DNA of 64,000 nucleotides from Bacillus sp. EB600 (GTDB lineage Bacteria > Bacillota > Bacilli > Bacillales > Cytobacillaceae). This document shows, in pieces, positions 41,697-52,577 of the stretch. Both the position numbers and the translations under genes were made by a program. The notes beneath the pieces are model-generated. The model saw nothing but the letters and a program-made list of their open reading frames with translations. It did not search any database and had not been told where the DNA came from. Position 1 is the first letter of the stretch. Every line of letters begins with the position of its first letter. The DNA is taken from positions 62,001 through 126,000 of the forward strand of contig NZ_JAEVLT010000001.1 in the NCBI RefSeq assembly GCF_024494385.1, read 5' to 3'.

Positions 41697-43058
41697 ATGA
41701 AGGTAGTAAAGTTCGGAGGCTCCTCGTTAGCCTCTGGTGAACAATTAGAAAAAGTATTTGAGATCGTTATTTCAGATTCTGATCGAAAAGTGGTTGTAGT
41801 ATCAGCACCTGGGAAAAGATTTTCAGATGACATTAAAGTAACTGATTTGTTAATAGCTTGTGCAGAACAAGCCCTTACCACTGGAAATACGGATGCAGAA
41901 TTAAAAGCAGTCCTAGAAAGGTACGAAAACATTGCCAAAGAATTGAACCTTTCTCCTAACATTATTGATACGATCCGAAAAGATTTACTAGAGCGGCTAA
42001 ACGCCGATAAAACCAATTCCGAACAGTTTATTGATCTATTAAAGGCCAGCGGTGAGGATAACAATGCGAAGCTGGTAGCTGCTTATTTCCAAAGCAAGGG
42101 TGTAGAAGCAAGCTATGTAAACCCTAAGGAAGGTGGACTCCTTGTTACAAATGAGCCAGGCAACGCTCAAGTATTACCAGATTCATATAATCGATTATAC
42201 TTACTTCGTGAGCGATCTGGCATTTTGGTTTTTCCAGGATTTTTTGGCTATAACGAAGATGGAGAAGTTGTTACTTTCTCCCGAAGCGGCTCAGATATTA
42301 CCGGTTCAATTCTAGCTAATGGTCTTAAAGCAGATTTATACGAAAACTTTTCAGATGTAGATGCTGTATATTCCGTTAACCCAAATATTATCAAAGACCC
42401 AAAAGAAATTCGGGAAATCACGTTCCGAGAAATGAGGGAGCTTGCCTACGGCGGATTTTCGGTCTTCCATGATGAAGCGCTTTACCCTGCCTTTCAAGCC
42501 GGTGTTCCAGTCAATGTTAAAAATACCAATAACCCAATTGCACCAGGGACATTAATCGTAAATCAACGAACAAACCAAAATGGACCTGTAATTGGAATTT
42601 CCAGCGAAAAAGGTTTCTGCAATATTTATGTTCGTAAGTATTTAATGAATCGAGAAATTGGTTTTGGCAGTAAGTTGCTAAAAATATTAGAAGATTACGG
42701 CTTATCCTATGAACATACCCCTTCAGGAATTGATGATTTATCGGTTATCTTACGGTACAGCCAAATGGATAATGAGATGGAGCAAGAAATTGTAAGCCGA
42801 ATTCAGCATGAACTCAAGGCCGACGAGGTTCATGTTATTCCTAATATCGCCTTAATTATGGTGGTCGGTGAAGGAATGCGGCATAATATTGGTACAATGG
42901 CCAGAGCTTCAAAAGCCTTAGCACATGCGGCTATTAACATTGAAATGATCAATCAGGGTTCTTCAGAAGTGAGCATGATGTTTGGTGTGAAAGAAAAGGA
43001 TGAGAAAAGAGCAGTGGAAGCTTTGTATGAAGAGTTTTTTGTGGGTGTTACGGTATAA
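41697..43058 (+). CDS. thrD: aspartokinase III (ThrD/YclM-like)
   Basis: 453 residues, close to B. subtilis YclM/ThrD (454). It phosphorylates aspartate for the Lys/Thr/Met pathway. Visible: MKVVKFGGSSLASGEQ (ATP/Asp binding), VVVVSAPGKR, FSRSGSDITGSILA and LYENFSDVDAVYSVNP in the kinase domain; two ACT domains (about 305-453) with GEGMRHNIGTMARASKALAHAAINIEMINQGSSE for effector binding. Monocistronic with its own terminator. No lysine riboswitch is seen in the 250-base leader, unlike lysC. Confidence 0.92.
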   Translation: MKVVKFGGSSLASGEQLEKVFEIVISDSDRKVVVVSAPGKRFSDDIKVTDLLIACAEQALTTGNTDAELKAVLERYENIAKELNLSPNIIDTIRKDLLERLNADKTNSEQFIDLLKASGEDNNAKLVAAYFQSKGVEASYVNPKEGGLLVTNEPGNAQVLPDSYNRLYLLRERSGILVFPGFFGYNEDGEVVTFSRSGSDITGSILANGLKADLYENFSDVDAVYSVNPNIIKDPKEIREITFREMRELAYGGFSVFHDEALYPAFQAGVPVNVKNTNNPIAPGTLIVNQRTNQNGPVIGISSEKGFCNIYVRKYLMNREIGFGSKLLKILEDYGLSYEHTPSGIDDLSVILRYSQMDNEMEQEIVSRIQHELKADEVHVIPNIALIMVVGEGMRHNIGTMARASKALAHAAINIEMINQGSSEVSMMFGVKEKDEKRAVEALYEEFFVGVTV

Positions 43059-43061
43059 AAG

Positions 43062-43097
43062 CAACAGGGTGCAGACATTATCTGCACCCTGTTTTGG
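43062..43097 (+). terminator. terminator of thrD
   Basis: AACAGGGTGCAGA/TCTGCACCCTGTT with TTTT. Confidence 0.9.
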
Positions 43098-43146
43098 TTA
43101 TGACCTAAGCTTTTATTTATTGTTAAGAAACTTGGTTCAACTGAGT

Positions 43147-43824
43147 TCAAACAAAAAATGGTATCAGGTATGGAATAATGAAGGATGTAAGAATGGCGGC
43201 AATTCCCATCGAAGCACCTGCTACTGCACCTTGCATTTCGCCTTCCCTAACTGCCTCTGCTGTACCGATTCCATGTGATATCGTTCCGATTGAAAGTCCC
43301 CGGGCAAAGGGATGATGGACATGTAAAAGATTCAGCAGCTTAGGGCCAAACATCGCACCAAACATCCCTGTTATGATGACAAAAGCAACAATCAGGGAAG
43401 GATTACCGCCAATTATTTGTCCAATTTCAGCGGCAACTGGAACAGTAACGGATTTAATACTAATGGATAAAATCATGCTTTTGGAAAAATGGAACCATTT
43501 TGCCAGTAACAAAGCAATCATGATGGTTGTAAATGTTCCAACCAGCAAACCAACTAAAGCTGGTATTAAATACACTCGGATTAATTTCCGATTATTGTAG
43601 ATGGGAACAGCCAATGCAACAGTTGCAGGTCCAAGTAGAAATGTCATAATATCCTTTGCGGGCAGATATTCATGATACGAAATATTTGCTCCTGTGAGGA
43701 CTACAATAATTAGAATGGTGCTTAAGAAAACAGGACTTGTAAAAGGTGAGCGAATTCTCTTTGCCGTGTAAAGGGTCAATAGGTAAACAGAAATCGTTAA
43801 GAGGATACTAAATAGAGTGATCAT
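43147..43824 (-). CDS. LrgB/CidB-family membrane protein
   Basis: 225 residues, about seven membrane helices. LLGPATVALAVPIYNNRKLI, SIKSVTVPVAAEIGQIIGG and SIGTISHGIGTAEAVREGE are LrgB family blocks. With LrgA-type partners these proteins form pyruvate or holin-like carriers (PftAB in B. subtilis). It overlaps the lrgA-like gene by 17 bases. With PFL in the same window a pyruvate/fermentation role is plausible but not shown. Confidence 0.88.
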   Translation of the reverse strand: MITLFSILLTISVYLLTLYTAKRIRSPFTSPVFLSTILIIVVLTGANISYHEYLPAKDIMTFLLGPATVALAVPIYNNRKLIRVYLIPALVGLLVGTFTTIMIALLLAKWFHFSKSMILSISIKSVTVPVAAEIGQIIGGNPSLIVAFVIITGMFGAMFGPKLLNLLHVHHPFARGLSIGTISHGIGTAEAVREGEMQGAVAGASMGIAAILTSFIIPYLIPFFV

Positions 43825-44212
43825 GAGTTTTTGTCTCTACCTCTTCCCTTTTCTGAATTAACGACTGAGTTGCTCTACCCGCAGTAACTAGTCCAATAAT
43901 CGCACTAATCGACAAAACAAAAAGAATCGAAATTCCATGTTGGAAAATCGTTGGTTCAAGTGTCATTAATCCTACAGCAATTGGGATAAAAAAGAACCCA
44001 AGATGCTTGAGAAGCCAATTAGCCGCAAATTGAATCTGATTAATTTTGATTATTTTTAACCACAATAAACAAAATAAAATGATCATTCCGACTACATTTC
44101 CAGGTACTTTTATTTGTAAATATGTAACCGTCTGGTTTCCTAATTGATAAATTGCAATTAAAATGAACAATTGAAGGCAAAATATTCCGATTTTTCTCCC
44201 CATACCCATCAC
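43808..44212 (-). CDS. LrgA/CidA-family membrane protein
   Basis: 134 residues, four hydrophobic segments. LGNQTVTYLQIKVPGNVVGMIILFCLLWLKI is the LrgA/CidA signature (PGsviGmillf). First gene of the two-gene unit with the LrgB protein. No lytSR/lytST or cidR regulator adjacent. The first codons hold two ATGs (MMGMGRK), so the exact start is uncertain by a few residues. Confidence 0.85.
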   Translation of the reverse strand: MMGMGRKIGIFCLQLFILIAIYQLGNQTVTYLQIKVPGNVVGMIILFCLLWLKIIKINQIQFAANWLLKHLGFFFIPIAVGLMTLEPTIFQHGISILFVLSISAIIGLVTAGRATQSLIQKREEVETKTHDHSI

Positions 44213-44357
44213 CTATTAATTTTTCATTGTTCTACATACATAATGAATGATTCCCTAATTATAGCTAATCCACATGTAAAATACATCTTTTTGTTCACAT
44301 AATATCCATATCTTTTTAAGCTAAACTTCTTTATCTTAGTGATAGGAGGGATTAGAT

Positions 44358-44960
44358 ATGAAAAAAATCTATCTCATTTGTAGTATTGCTGTGGTAATTG
44401 GGATTGCGGCAGGAATTTCATTTTTTTTGATTCGAGATGCAAGTGCAAAAATACCATCTGAAATAAGCTTGGTCGATCAAAACGGACAAAATTATAACTT
44501 TGGAAAAGACCAAACAAAATTAAAGTTAGTTGAATTCGTGTATACACATTGTCCAAGTGTCTGCCCGACAACTACTCAAAAAATGAGCCTTTTGCAAAAG
44601 GATCTACAAAAAAAGGGAGTATTTGGGAAGGATATTGAATTTATAACCATTACAATTGATCCATATCGGGATACACCTGAAGTACTAAAAAGCTATATGA
44701 ACGAGTTTCATTTAAAAAATGATGGAAATTGGATTTTCCTAAGTGGAAACAAAGCAGACAATAAGGAAACACAGAAGAAAATCAGAGAGGTTGCGGACGC
44801 TTTGCAATTCCAGTATAAGGATCCTGGAAACGGCTATTTTATTCATTCTAGCTTTACCTTTTTATTAGATGAAAATAATAAATTTATTAAAAAGTTTCCA
44901 ATGGGTAAGGAATTTAACAAAAAACAAGTCTACGATACCATCATGACAGATTTAAACTAA
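44358..44960 (+). CDS. SCO-family copper chaperone for cytochrome oxidase
   Basis: 200 residues, with ATAGGAGGGATTAGAT upstream. One N-terminal membrane helix; no clear lipobox. The thioredoxin-fold domain contains YTHCPSVCPTTTQK (CxxxC copper/redox pair) and the third ligand His in NGYFIHSSFTFLLD, plus ITIDPYRDTPEVL. Sco delivers Cu to the CuA site of oxidases or keeps thiols reduced. Monocistronic with a terminator. Confidence 0.9.
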   Translation: MKKIYLICSIAVVIGIAAGISFFLIRDASAKIPSEISLVDQNGQNYNFGKDQTKLKLVEFVYTHCPSVCPTTTQKMSLLQKDLQKKGVFGKDIEFITITIDPYRDTPEVLKSYMNEFHLKNDGNWIFLSGNKADNKETQKKIREVADALQFQYKDPGNGYFIHSSFTFLLDENNKFIKKFPMGKEFNKKQVYDTIMTDLN

Positions 44961-44993
44961 AAAGCGATTATCATTTTGATAATCGTTTTTTTG
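44961..44993 (+). terminator. terminator of the SCO gene
   Basis: CGATTATCA/TGATAATCG with TTTTTTT. Confidence 0.9.
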
Positions 44994-45061
44994 TGTGTTT
45001 CTATTTGTATGTAATGATTTGTCTACCCGTCAGGTTCAAAAGACGAATAGTCACTATTTTA

Positions 45062-45196
45062 TTAATTAAGAGTTGTCGTGCAATTTTTGCTTTGTTGCAA
45101 AGATAAAAGGTAATTTGACTTTGGTTTTGTTAAACTCGCTTTAATACCTGCTTTTTTTAGTTTATTGACGAGCTCTGAAATTTGTTTTTTAGCCAT
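45062..45196 (-). CDS. small basic protein, 44 aa
   Basis: ATG at 45194-45196 with GAAGGTGGAGTAA upstream. MAKKQISELVNKLKKAGIKASLTKPKSNYLLSLQ...: a basic helix and a Ser/Thr tail. Resembles the short 'Lmo0850-like' proteins of Firmicutes, but I am not sure. Too short for most gene finders. Confidence 0.55.
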   Translation of the reverse strand: MAKKQISELVNKLKKAGIKASLTKPKSNYLLSLQQSKNCTTTLN

Positions 45197-45399
45197 TTAC
45201 TCCACCTTCTTTATTTGCTTATCTACAAACATCTTACACTAAAATTATGAATAAAGTGTGAAGTTTATAAAAAAGTTTTCAAAATTATTAAACTTTAAAT
45301 CTTGACGATGAAGCACTAAAGTATATATTCTATAAATTAAACCCATTTTCCTTCGTATATGGAAAAAGAATTCGCCCTTTCCGTTAATTAATGATATAA

Positions 45400-47052
<1,653 letters not shown>

Positions 47053-47057
47053 TTGTT

Positions 47058-47098
47058 TAGTGGGCAAAACGGTATTCCGTAATGCCCACTTTTTTTAT
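47058..47098 (+). terminator. terminator of ykpA
   Basis: AGTGGGCA/TGCCCACT (47059-47090) with seven T. Confidence 0.92.
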
Positions 47099-47154
47099 TG
47101 TTAAGGAAATTAAAAAAGATTACCCTGTTGATAACTTTGAATGAAGTTTAATCT

Positions 47155-47275
47155 TCGTCCAGCTTCGAAGCACAGGAAGTGCTAGTGCCGACGTTGCCGC
47201 CAGGACGGCGGCGCTCTTAGTCGGCCAGCGCCTAGCTACTAGTGTACTTCGATAAACAGGCGCTTGCGCTTTTGT
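47155..47275. repeat. dispersed repeat, copy B
   Basis: Shares the blocks of copy A (40848-40915), and its right end AGGCGCTTGCGCTTTTGTT resembles GGCGCTTGCACTTTTGTT at 60247-60264. GC-rich compared with the surroundings. Typical composite intergenic repeat of Bacillaceae. Confidence 0.65.
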
Positions 47276-47279
47276 TCTT

Positions 47280-47408
47280 TTATTGTTTTTGTTTTTTTCG
47301 TGTGGAAGACACCATTTTACTACCAGTTTCTGTTGTCGTGGTGCCTTGTCCTTCCACTTGCGGTGAAGATAATCCAATTGTAGATGGATCGCTTTTACGT
47401 TTTCCCAT
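47280..47408 (-). CDS. YuzL-like small protein, 42 aa
   Basis: ATG at 47406-47408 with GGGAGGTGC upstream. [20 protein letters not shown]..., ending TRKKQKQ: hydrophilic and basic at both ends. Resembles the YuzL family of small Bacillus proteins. Divergent from ykuS. Confidence 0.6.
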   Translation of the reverse strand: MGKRKSDPSTIGLSSPQVEGQGTTTTETGSKMVSSTRKKQKQ

Positions 47409-47524
47409 TTTTGCACCTCCCTTTTATAGCTTTAGAAATAAACAAATATCTTATTCGATCATTGCTAAGAATATTTGCGATAGGACTGTGGCAAGCTAAT
47501 GTCTGTCAGGAGGAGGTGTTTTGG

Positions 47525-47767
47525 ATGGCAAAGGTTGGAGTAGAGCAATCTCTTACAAATGTACAACAGGCTCTTCGTGAAAAAGGATATGATGTAGTTG
47601 AATTAAAACAGGAAGCAGATGCAAAGGGATGCGAATGCTGCGTCGTAACCGGGCTTGATTCGAACGTGATGGGAATGGCTGATACTTCCACGAAGGGTTC
47701 TGTGATCGAGGCGAATGGAATGAGCGCGGATGAGGTATGCCAAGAAGTCGAAAGCAGACTAAGATAA
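47525..47767 (+). CDS. ykuS: YkuS-family (UPF0180) protein
   Basis: 80 residues from the ATG at 47525 (AGGAGGAGGTG upstream). [28 protein letters not shown] and [41 protein letters not shown] match B. subtilis YkuS closely in order and length. It has three Cys (CECC). Function unknown. Confidence 0.92.
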   Translation: MAKVGVEQSLTNVQQALREKGYDVVELKQEADAKGCECCVVTGLDSNVMGMADTSTKGSVIEANGMSADEVCQEVESRLR

Positions 47768-47771
47768 TTAT

Positions 47772-47809
47772 TAAAGACTAAAGGAACGTTTCACCTTTAG
47801 TCTTTTTTA
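47772..47809. terminator. bidirectional terminator between ykuS and the 137-aa gene
   Basis: AAAGACTAAAGG/CCTTTAGTCTTT with T on both ends. Confidence 0.88.
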
Positions 47810-48220
47810 ATCGTCACTTTTAGGGTGAATATTCACTTTTGGCCCTTTGTCAGATTCTACCTTCGCTGGTTTCTGATTTGGCATGCTTCTTTTGTTTTTT
47901 TCTTCACTAGGCTTTGGTACAAATTCACTTCCGTACGTTGCTCCAATATTTAATTTCCCCTTTAATTCCTTGATACCTAATTGTCCAAAATTATTATTAA
48001 GCTCATATTTATCAAGAACAATTTTGTCAATATGGATCCTTTCGATGATAATCGGTGGTTCTTTTGGTTCCAAGACTAACTCTTTTTGATCAACATTTTT
48101 TATTGCAGTGACGGATTTTTTCAATTCTTCGATATTCAGTTCTAAAGCGGATATCTTTTTCATTAATTCAAGTTCGTAATCATCTTTACTGAATATATGA
48201 AATAAATCTTTTAATGACAT
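47807..48220 (-). CDS. hypothetical protein with GerPC-like segment, 137 aa
   Basis: An N-terminal coiled coil (ELELMKKISALELNIEELKKSV) is followed by RIHIDKIVLDKYELNNNFGQLGIKELKGKLNIGATYG, which resembles the IDKI...L.GTLNIG segment of the GerPC/PF-type germination proteins, then a charged disordered tail. It follows the Hsp20 gene by 89 bases on the same strand. Spore role inferred only. Confidence 0.6.
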   Translation of the reverse strand: MSLKDLFHIFSKDDYELELMKKISALELNIEELKKSVTAIKNVDQKELVLEPKEPPIIIERIHIDKIVLDKYELNNNFGQLGIKELKGKLNIGATYGSEFVPKPSEEKNKRSMPNQKPAKVESDKGPKVNIHPKSDD

Positions 48221-48309
48221 TCAGTAAACGCTCCCTTATCCTTTGCCATATGATCTATTTATATGGCAAAGATCCACGTAACATGTCCAATTTAATGGAT
48301 TGTTCCCTT

Positions 48310-48807
48310 CTATTCATTAATTGGGATAATATCCACCTTCGAATAAGCTCGTGGGTAACTGACAATCAGCAAACCATTCCAAAATTTTGCACTTAATTGA
48401 TCAGGTGTTATCGTATTTGGTAATTTAATCTGTCGTCGAAAGTCCCCGGAGAATCTCTCTGTATATGATCGCTTTAATTCCGGATAGATGGGGGGGTTGG
48501 TACCTTTCACAGTTAACATATCCCCTGCTAACCCTAATTCGATATCTTCTTTATTTAATCCCGGAAGTTCAATAATTACGTATACTTCTTGGTCTCCCTC
48601 TAACATTTCTATTGTAGGAAATACAGGGGATTCAGGTTGTTTTTCACGTGAAACCTGATCTTTGGATGCAGCGGATGACGATTTAAATGACTGGTCATCA
48701 AGAAACTGCTTGGAAAATTCCTGATCAAAAATATTATTCCAAAACCCTCCACCTTGCATATTTTGGGCGATTTCCATCCATTGTTTTAATTTTTCGATAT
48801 CCATCAA
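48310..48807 (-). CDS. Hsp20/alpha-crystallin family protein (CotP/GerT-like)
   Basis: 165 residues. The alpha-crystallin domain spans about 65-165: PTIEMLEGDQEVYVIIELPGLNKEDIELGLAGDMLTVKG, FSGDFRRQIKLPNTITPDQLSAKFWNGLLIVSYP. The conserved I-x-I tail is replaced by DIIPINE. Spore-coat members (CotP/CotM, GerT) have this form, and the downstream gene has a GerPC-like segment. It could instead be a general small heat-shock chaperone. Confidence 0.8.
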   Translation of the reverse strand: MMDIEKLKQWMEIAQNMQGGGFWNNIFDQEFSKQFLDDQSFKSSSAASKDQVSREKQPESPVFPTIEMLEGDQEVYVIIELPGLNKEDIELGLAGDMLTVKGTNPPIYPELKRSYTERFSGDFRRQIKLPNTITPDQLSAKFWNGLLIVSYPRAYSKVDIIPINE

Positions 48808-48916
48808 TTCACATCCCTTATTTCGAAAAAATCGATACTATCTTTTTATAAAGAGAGTGAAATCCATACATCTTTATATCTACACTCATTTATGTATATG
48901 CAATGGAACCGCCATG

Positions 48917-48950
48917 ATTTCTTACTCTTACTTGGAAAGAGTAAGAAAAT
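48917..48950. repeat. 12-bp inverted repeat between mprF and the Hsp20 gene
   Basis: TTTCTTACTCTT (48918-48929) and AAGAGTAAGAAA (48937-48948), loop ACTTGGA. No T run on either side, so an operator or weak mprF terminator. Confidence 0.5.
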
Positions 48951-49036
48951 AAGGCTGTACCCACACTCTACTGTAAGTAAAAATCTATTTAGAACCTTCC
49001 TTTTGCTTCCGATTGACCTCCATGGAAACCAAGAAA

Positions 49037-51568
49037 TTATCCCCTTTTTTTAGAAATTAATAAGGAAATCTGCATCATAGTAAAAGGTAGTGAGGACTTT
49101 CGCCGATAAGCAAGGAATTTCGGTTCCCACATATTCGTATACTTTTCCGTAAATCTTTTTAATCCTTGATTGTGATAAATAAAATGGCTATGTAAAAAAA
49201 TTTGGGCGGCAATTCTTTCACTTAAAAAAGAAAACCGGGATAAGCCCACATTTGTAAGTGGTGTCATTCCCAAATTAAAACGTTGATATTCATTATCTTT
49301 TGCCCAATCAAACAAAGACTGAAACAGAAATTCCATTGTTCCAGTTGGAGCTTTTGGCAGAACTCTTATTAAATCAACCGCTGCAGTGAGATGGTCATCA
49401 TGTCCAGGCATAAGAGTGGCAAACCCAATGATTTTGAAATTCCGATCCCTTACAATGGCAATTTCAGCTCTGTTTAAATAGGCTTCATCGAAAAAGCCGA
49501 AGGAGAACCCTTTCTCCCTGTTCCCCTCAAGCCAATCATCGGAAACATATCTTAAATCATTTAATAAATCTTTTGAATGTGGGGGGTTAACCACAGAAAA
49601 AGAAAAGCCATCTTGTTTAAACTTTTTTGCAATTACCTGTAAACCATTTACTGTCTGCTCGGAAAGGTAAAATGAATGTAAGTCCACAAATGCTTCTTCT
49701 CCCAATTTAAAAAAAGCATACCCGCCTACATGCAAATAGGATAACATTTCGTCGCTAACCTGATAAAAGGCGGGTGTAAATCCATGTAAATCAGCGGTTT
49801 GTTGAAATTCTTCAATCGCCGTCGATATGTCCTTCTTCTCACCTATTGGGTCACCGAGTGCGAATAATTTGTCAGCATATCGCTGATAAGGAATCAGAAC
49901 ATTCCTTTTTCGATTCCAAAAAACATATTTATCATGCAAAAAAATCAAATTGGATAAATTCTTCCCCTTATAAATCTGCAAATGTTTGGTAATTTCCTTC
50001 TCCTGATGAATTGACTTTTCCATTACCCACTTTTTCGGATTGCTGATTAAATAACCAAACAACATAATAATAAACGCAATTAAAAGTCCAATTAATGCGC
50101 TAGTAAATAAATCGTGATAGTCAACGATGACATATTGCTGCAATTTGCTTGGAATTAATCTTTTTGCCGAAGGTAAATTTGAATAACCAATGATTAAGTA
50201 CATGGATGTTATCACAAGGACAATGGCAACGTCGAAAATGGTTTTCCCCCACGTCATCACATAGCTTTCCCGATAAAATTGACCTTTTGCAAGCCTTAGC
50301 AAAATTGCAACAGCAATCAAAAAAATCGCTTCTTCATAATCGATTCCCTTAAATATGGAAAAGAGTGCTGCAAGGATTAATACAGTCATTGCTAATTCAT
50401 AAGTTCTCTTCACGCTATATTCAATACCTCTTGAAAGCCCTAATAATAGAAACCCTGCTGCAACGGATAACTGGTGTGAGAGATTCATTATTGGAAATGA
50501 CAATAGTTCATGTGCAGCTCTCATCCTAGACATGATTCCCGGGACACTTGCTGACAGCAGGAGAACCAGACCAGAAGCAAAAATAAGCAGCGTTAAAATA
50601 ACATGACTTACTCCTTGAAGGATAGCACGAGGAAGATTGCTCCAGGATTTATTCCATTTTACCCAAAATGATTTTACAAACAAGACCATGCTGATCAAAA
50701 ACGGTAATACATAATAACCTAGACGGTAAAACAGGAGTAATACAATAACTTTTTCATTCGTTGCATGTAAATCATGCATTCCCCAAATGAAAATTAAATC
50801 AAATGAACCAAGGCCACCCGGAATCATACTGATAATACCTGCGCAGGAAGCAATGATAAATACGGGAATTAAGTCATGAACACCAACAGATATGCCAAGC
50901 AGTTGGCATAGAAACAGGATGGTAAAAAAAACGCAGAGCCATTCCATGATTGACACAACAACAAGCTTGATACCAACAGAAAGCGTTATAAGTGAATTTT
51001 CGTCTTTTCTGTTATTAATGATATGGACAATTACAAACGCAGGTAAATAGAAGCCAACTGCCAGAACAGCAAAATACAACCAATGCCCTTTTTCAAACAA
51101 GGAAAAATGTCGGTAACCGATTGCAACAACCCACGAAAACAACGAGATTCCCGTCAAATAAAAAAGTGAGACGGATGCTATTCCTCCTACCAACTTCCGC
51201 TTATCATGCTCATAATCATGATAAAAGTAGGTACGCAGCATTGCCCCGATTAGACCGCCAAACCCGATCAAATTTGAAAAGGAATTTGCAATAAAGGAAT
51301 ATTCCAGTAATTCTTTTCGAGGAACACGGAAACCGAGAATACGAACTAAGATTACATCATAAAAAAACATCGGAAAAATAGCAACTACTGTAATGACCAG
51401 TATCACTATCAATATTCCAAAATGTAAGTGGTTCACTTCCTGGCGAAGCAATTCCACATTAACCCCTTTTGCAAACTTTTTTATTTCATAAATAGCCAGT
51501 ATTAATAACAGAAGAGGGAAAATAAATTTAACAGCTGTAAAGATTCTTTCTTTTTTAATCCCCGTCAT
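49037..51568 (-). CDS. mprF: bifunctional lysylphosphatidylglycerol synthetase/flippase MprF
   Basis: 843 residues. The N-terminal half (1 to about 520) has some fourteen membrane segments with SNLIGFGGLIGAMLRTYFY and ISMIPGGLGSFDLIFIWGMH typical of the flippase domain. The C-terminal half is the soluble aminoacyl transferase (DUF2156-like) with ALGDPIGEKKDI, FYQVSDEML and RFNLGMTPLTNVG. It adds Lys from Lys-tRNA to phosphatidylglycerol and flips it outward, lowering surface charge and resisting cationic peptides. AGGAGATTGAC precedes the ATG. Single gene. Confidence 0.95.
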   Translation of the reverse strand: MTGIKKERIFTAVKFIFPLLLLILAIYEIKKFAKGVNVELLRQEVNHLHFGILIVILVITVVAIFPMFFYDVILVRILGFRVPRKELLEYSFIANSFSNLIGFGGLIGAMLRTYFYHDYEHDKRKLVGGIASVSLFYLTGISLFSWVVAIGYRHFSLFEKGHWLYFAVLAVGFYLPAFVIVHIINNRKDENSLITLSVGIKLVVVSIMEWLCVFFTILFLCQLLGISVGVHDLIPVFIIASCAGIISMIPGGLGSFDLIFIWGMHDLHATNEKVIVLLLFYRLGYYVLPFLISMVLFVKSFWVKWNKSWSNLPRAILQGVSHVILTLLIFASGLVLLLSASVPGIMSRMRAAHELLSFPIMNLSHQLSVAAGFLLLGLSRGIEYSVKRTYELAMTVLILAALFSIFKGIDYEEAIFLIAVAILLRLAKGQFYRESYVMTWGKTIFDVAIVLVITSMYLIIGYSNLPSAKRLIPSKLQQYVIVDYHDLFTSALIGLLIAFIIMLFGYLISNPKKWVMEKSIHQEKEITKHLQIYKGKNLSNLIFLHDKYVFWNRKRNVLIPYQRYADKLFALGDPIGEKKDISTAIEEFQQTADLHGFTPAFYQVSDEMLSYLHVGGYAFFKLGEEAFVDLHSFYLSEQTVNGLQVIAKKFKQDGFSFSVVNPPHSKDLLNDLRYVSDDWLEGNREKGFSFGFFDEAYLNRAEIAIVRDRNFKIIGFATLMPGHDDHLTAAVDLIRVLPKAPTGTMEFLFQSLFDWAKDNEYQRFNLGMTPLTNVGLSRFSFLSERIAAQIFLHSHFIYHNQGLKRFTEKYTNMWEPKFLAYRRKSSLPFTMMQISLLISKKRG

Positions 51569-51816
51569 GTCAATCTCCTAATTTTGATTACTGATTTAAA
51601 TATAAGCTTTTGGTCTAAAAAAACAAAGAATTTTTTACCTAATCAGGAATCTACCTGCATTCTCTACCTAATTATTGTTGACACATTTTGTTCGATTCCA
51701 TACTGATTACAAAAACGCCATCATAATTTATTAAAAGAAATTAATAAAAATAGACAAGTTTTATACCCTTTTCTGCATAAGTATCTAATAGTTCATACGA
51801 AGATGGGGGTACGAGA

Positions 51817-52266
51817 ATGAGATTTTTCGTTTTTAAAAGAGAAACTGTTTTATATGTTTTGATTTCATGCATCATCCTTGCAACGATATCCGCTTGGTTT
51901 CTTTTGAAAAAGGGAGATACAGTGGTTTTTAATTCACAGAATGGACAAAACGTTCGTGAAATTCACATGGTTACGGGAGAATTCAAGACAAAAATGAAAG
52001 ACGGAACCGAAATGGAATCCTATCGATGGGATCCTGGAACGATCTTTTTAGAAAAAGGAGAAAAAGTAAATCTCTATATCAGTGGAATTAACGGGGAGGA
52101 ACATCCATTTTATATAGAGGGGACTAATTTAAAAGGAAATGTTAAAAAAGGTGAAGAGGTAATTGTCCCTCTTCATTTTAATCAATCCGGGACTTTTCGT
52201 CTGATCTGTAAAACACATGATGACACCCGTCTCGGACCAATGATTGCCTATATTGTCGTAAATTAA
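51817..52266 (+). CDS. membrane-anchored cupredoxin-domain protein
   Basis: 149 residues, GATGGGGGTACGAG before the ATG. One N-terminal membrane helix, then a cupredoxin fold. Possible type 1 copper ligands: His in EEHPFY, then Cys and His in LICKTHDD and Met in LGPMIAY, in the usual order H...C-x2-H...M. Likely an outer-face electron carrier or copper protein. Its own terminator follows. Together with the SCO gene and CcdA-like gene it points to copper/haem oxidase maturation, inferred. Confidence 0.82.
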   Translation: MRFFVFKRETVLYVLISCIILATISAWFLLKKGDTVVFNSQNGQNVREIHMVTGEFKTKMKDGTEMESYRWDPGTIFLEKGEKVNLYISGINGEEHPFYIEGTNLKGNVKKGEEVIVPLHFNQSGTFRLICKTHDDTRLGPMIAYIVVN

Positions 52267-52296
52267 GAGCAGCTGCAACAGCTGCTCTTTTTTTAA
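52265..52296 (+). terminator. terminator of the cupredoxin gene
   Basis: AGAGCAGCTG CAA CAGCTGCTCT and seven T. Confidence 0.93.
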
Positions 52297-52481
52297 AATT
52301 ATTTATTATAATTTTTATAATTTGCTCATTTTTTTCTTATATAACAGCATGATATTTCATCTTTTTAATTATAGTACAGTTTATCAAAATTCATTTTCCG
52401 TTCGATTATCTTTCATCATCACTATTAGAAAGCCCTTACAAATAAAGGCTTCACAATATCTTAACAAATACCTTATTTTTA

Positions 52482-52513
52482 TGTGAGACACTTCACATTT
52501 AAGCTGTTATACT
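52482..52513 (+). promoter_or_regulatory. Fnr/Rex-type box overlapping the pflB promoter
   Basis: TGTGA-GACACT-TCACA (52482-52497), a perfect palindrome. The best -10 is TATACT (52508-52513) with GAGACA (52485-52490) as -35, so the box overlaps the -35 rather than sitting at -41.5. This geometry fits a repressor such as Rex at least as well as Fnr activation. Confidence 0.65.
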
Positions 52514-52577
52514 AACCGTGAGCTGAATGCAGCAAACTGTTATATAATTTTCCAATACAAACCAGAGGTGAATGATA

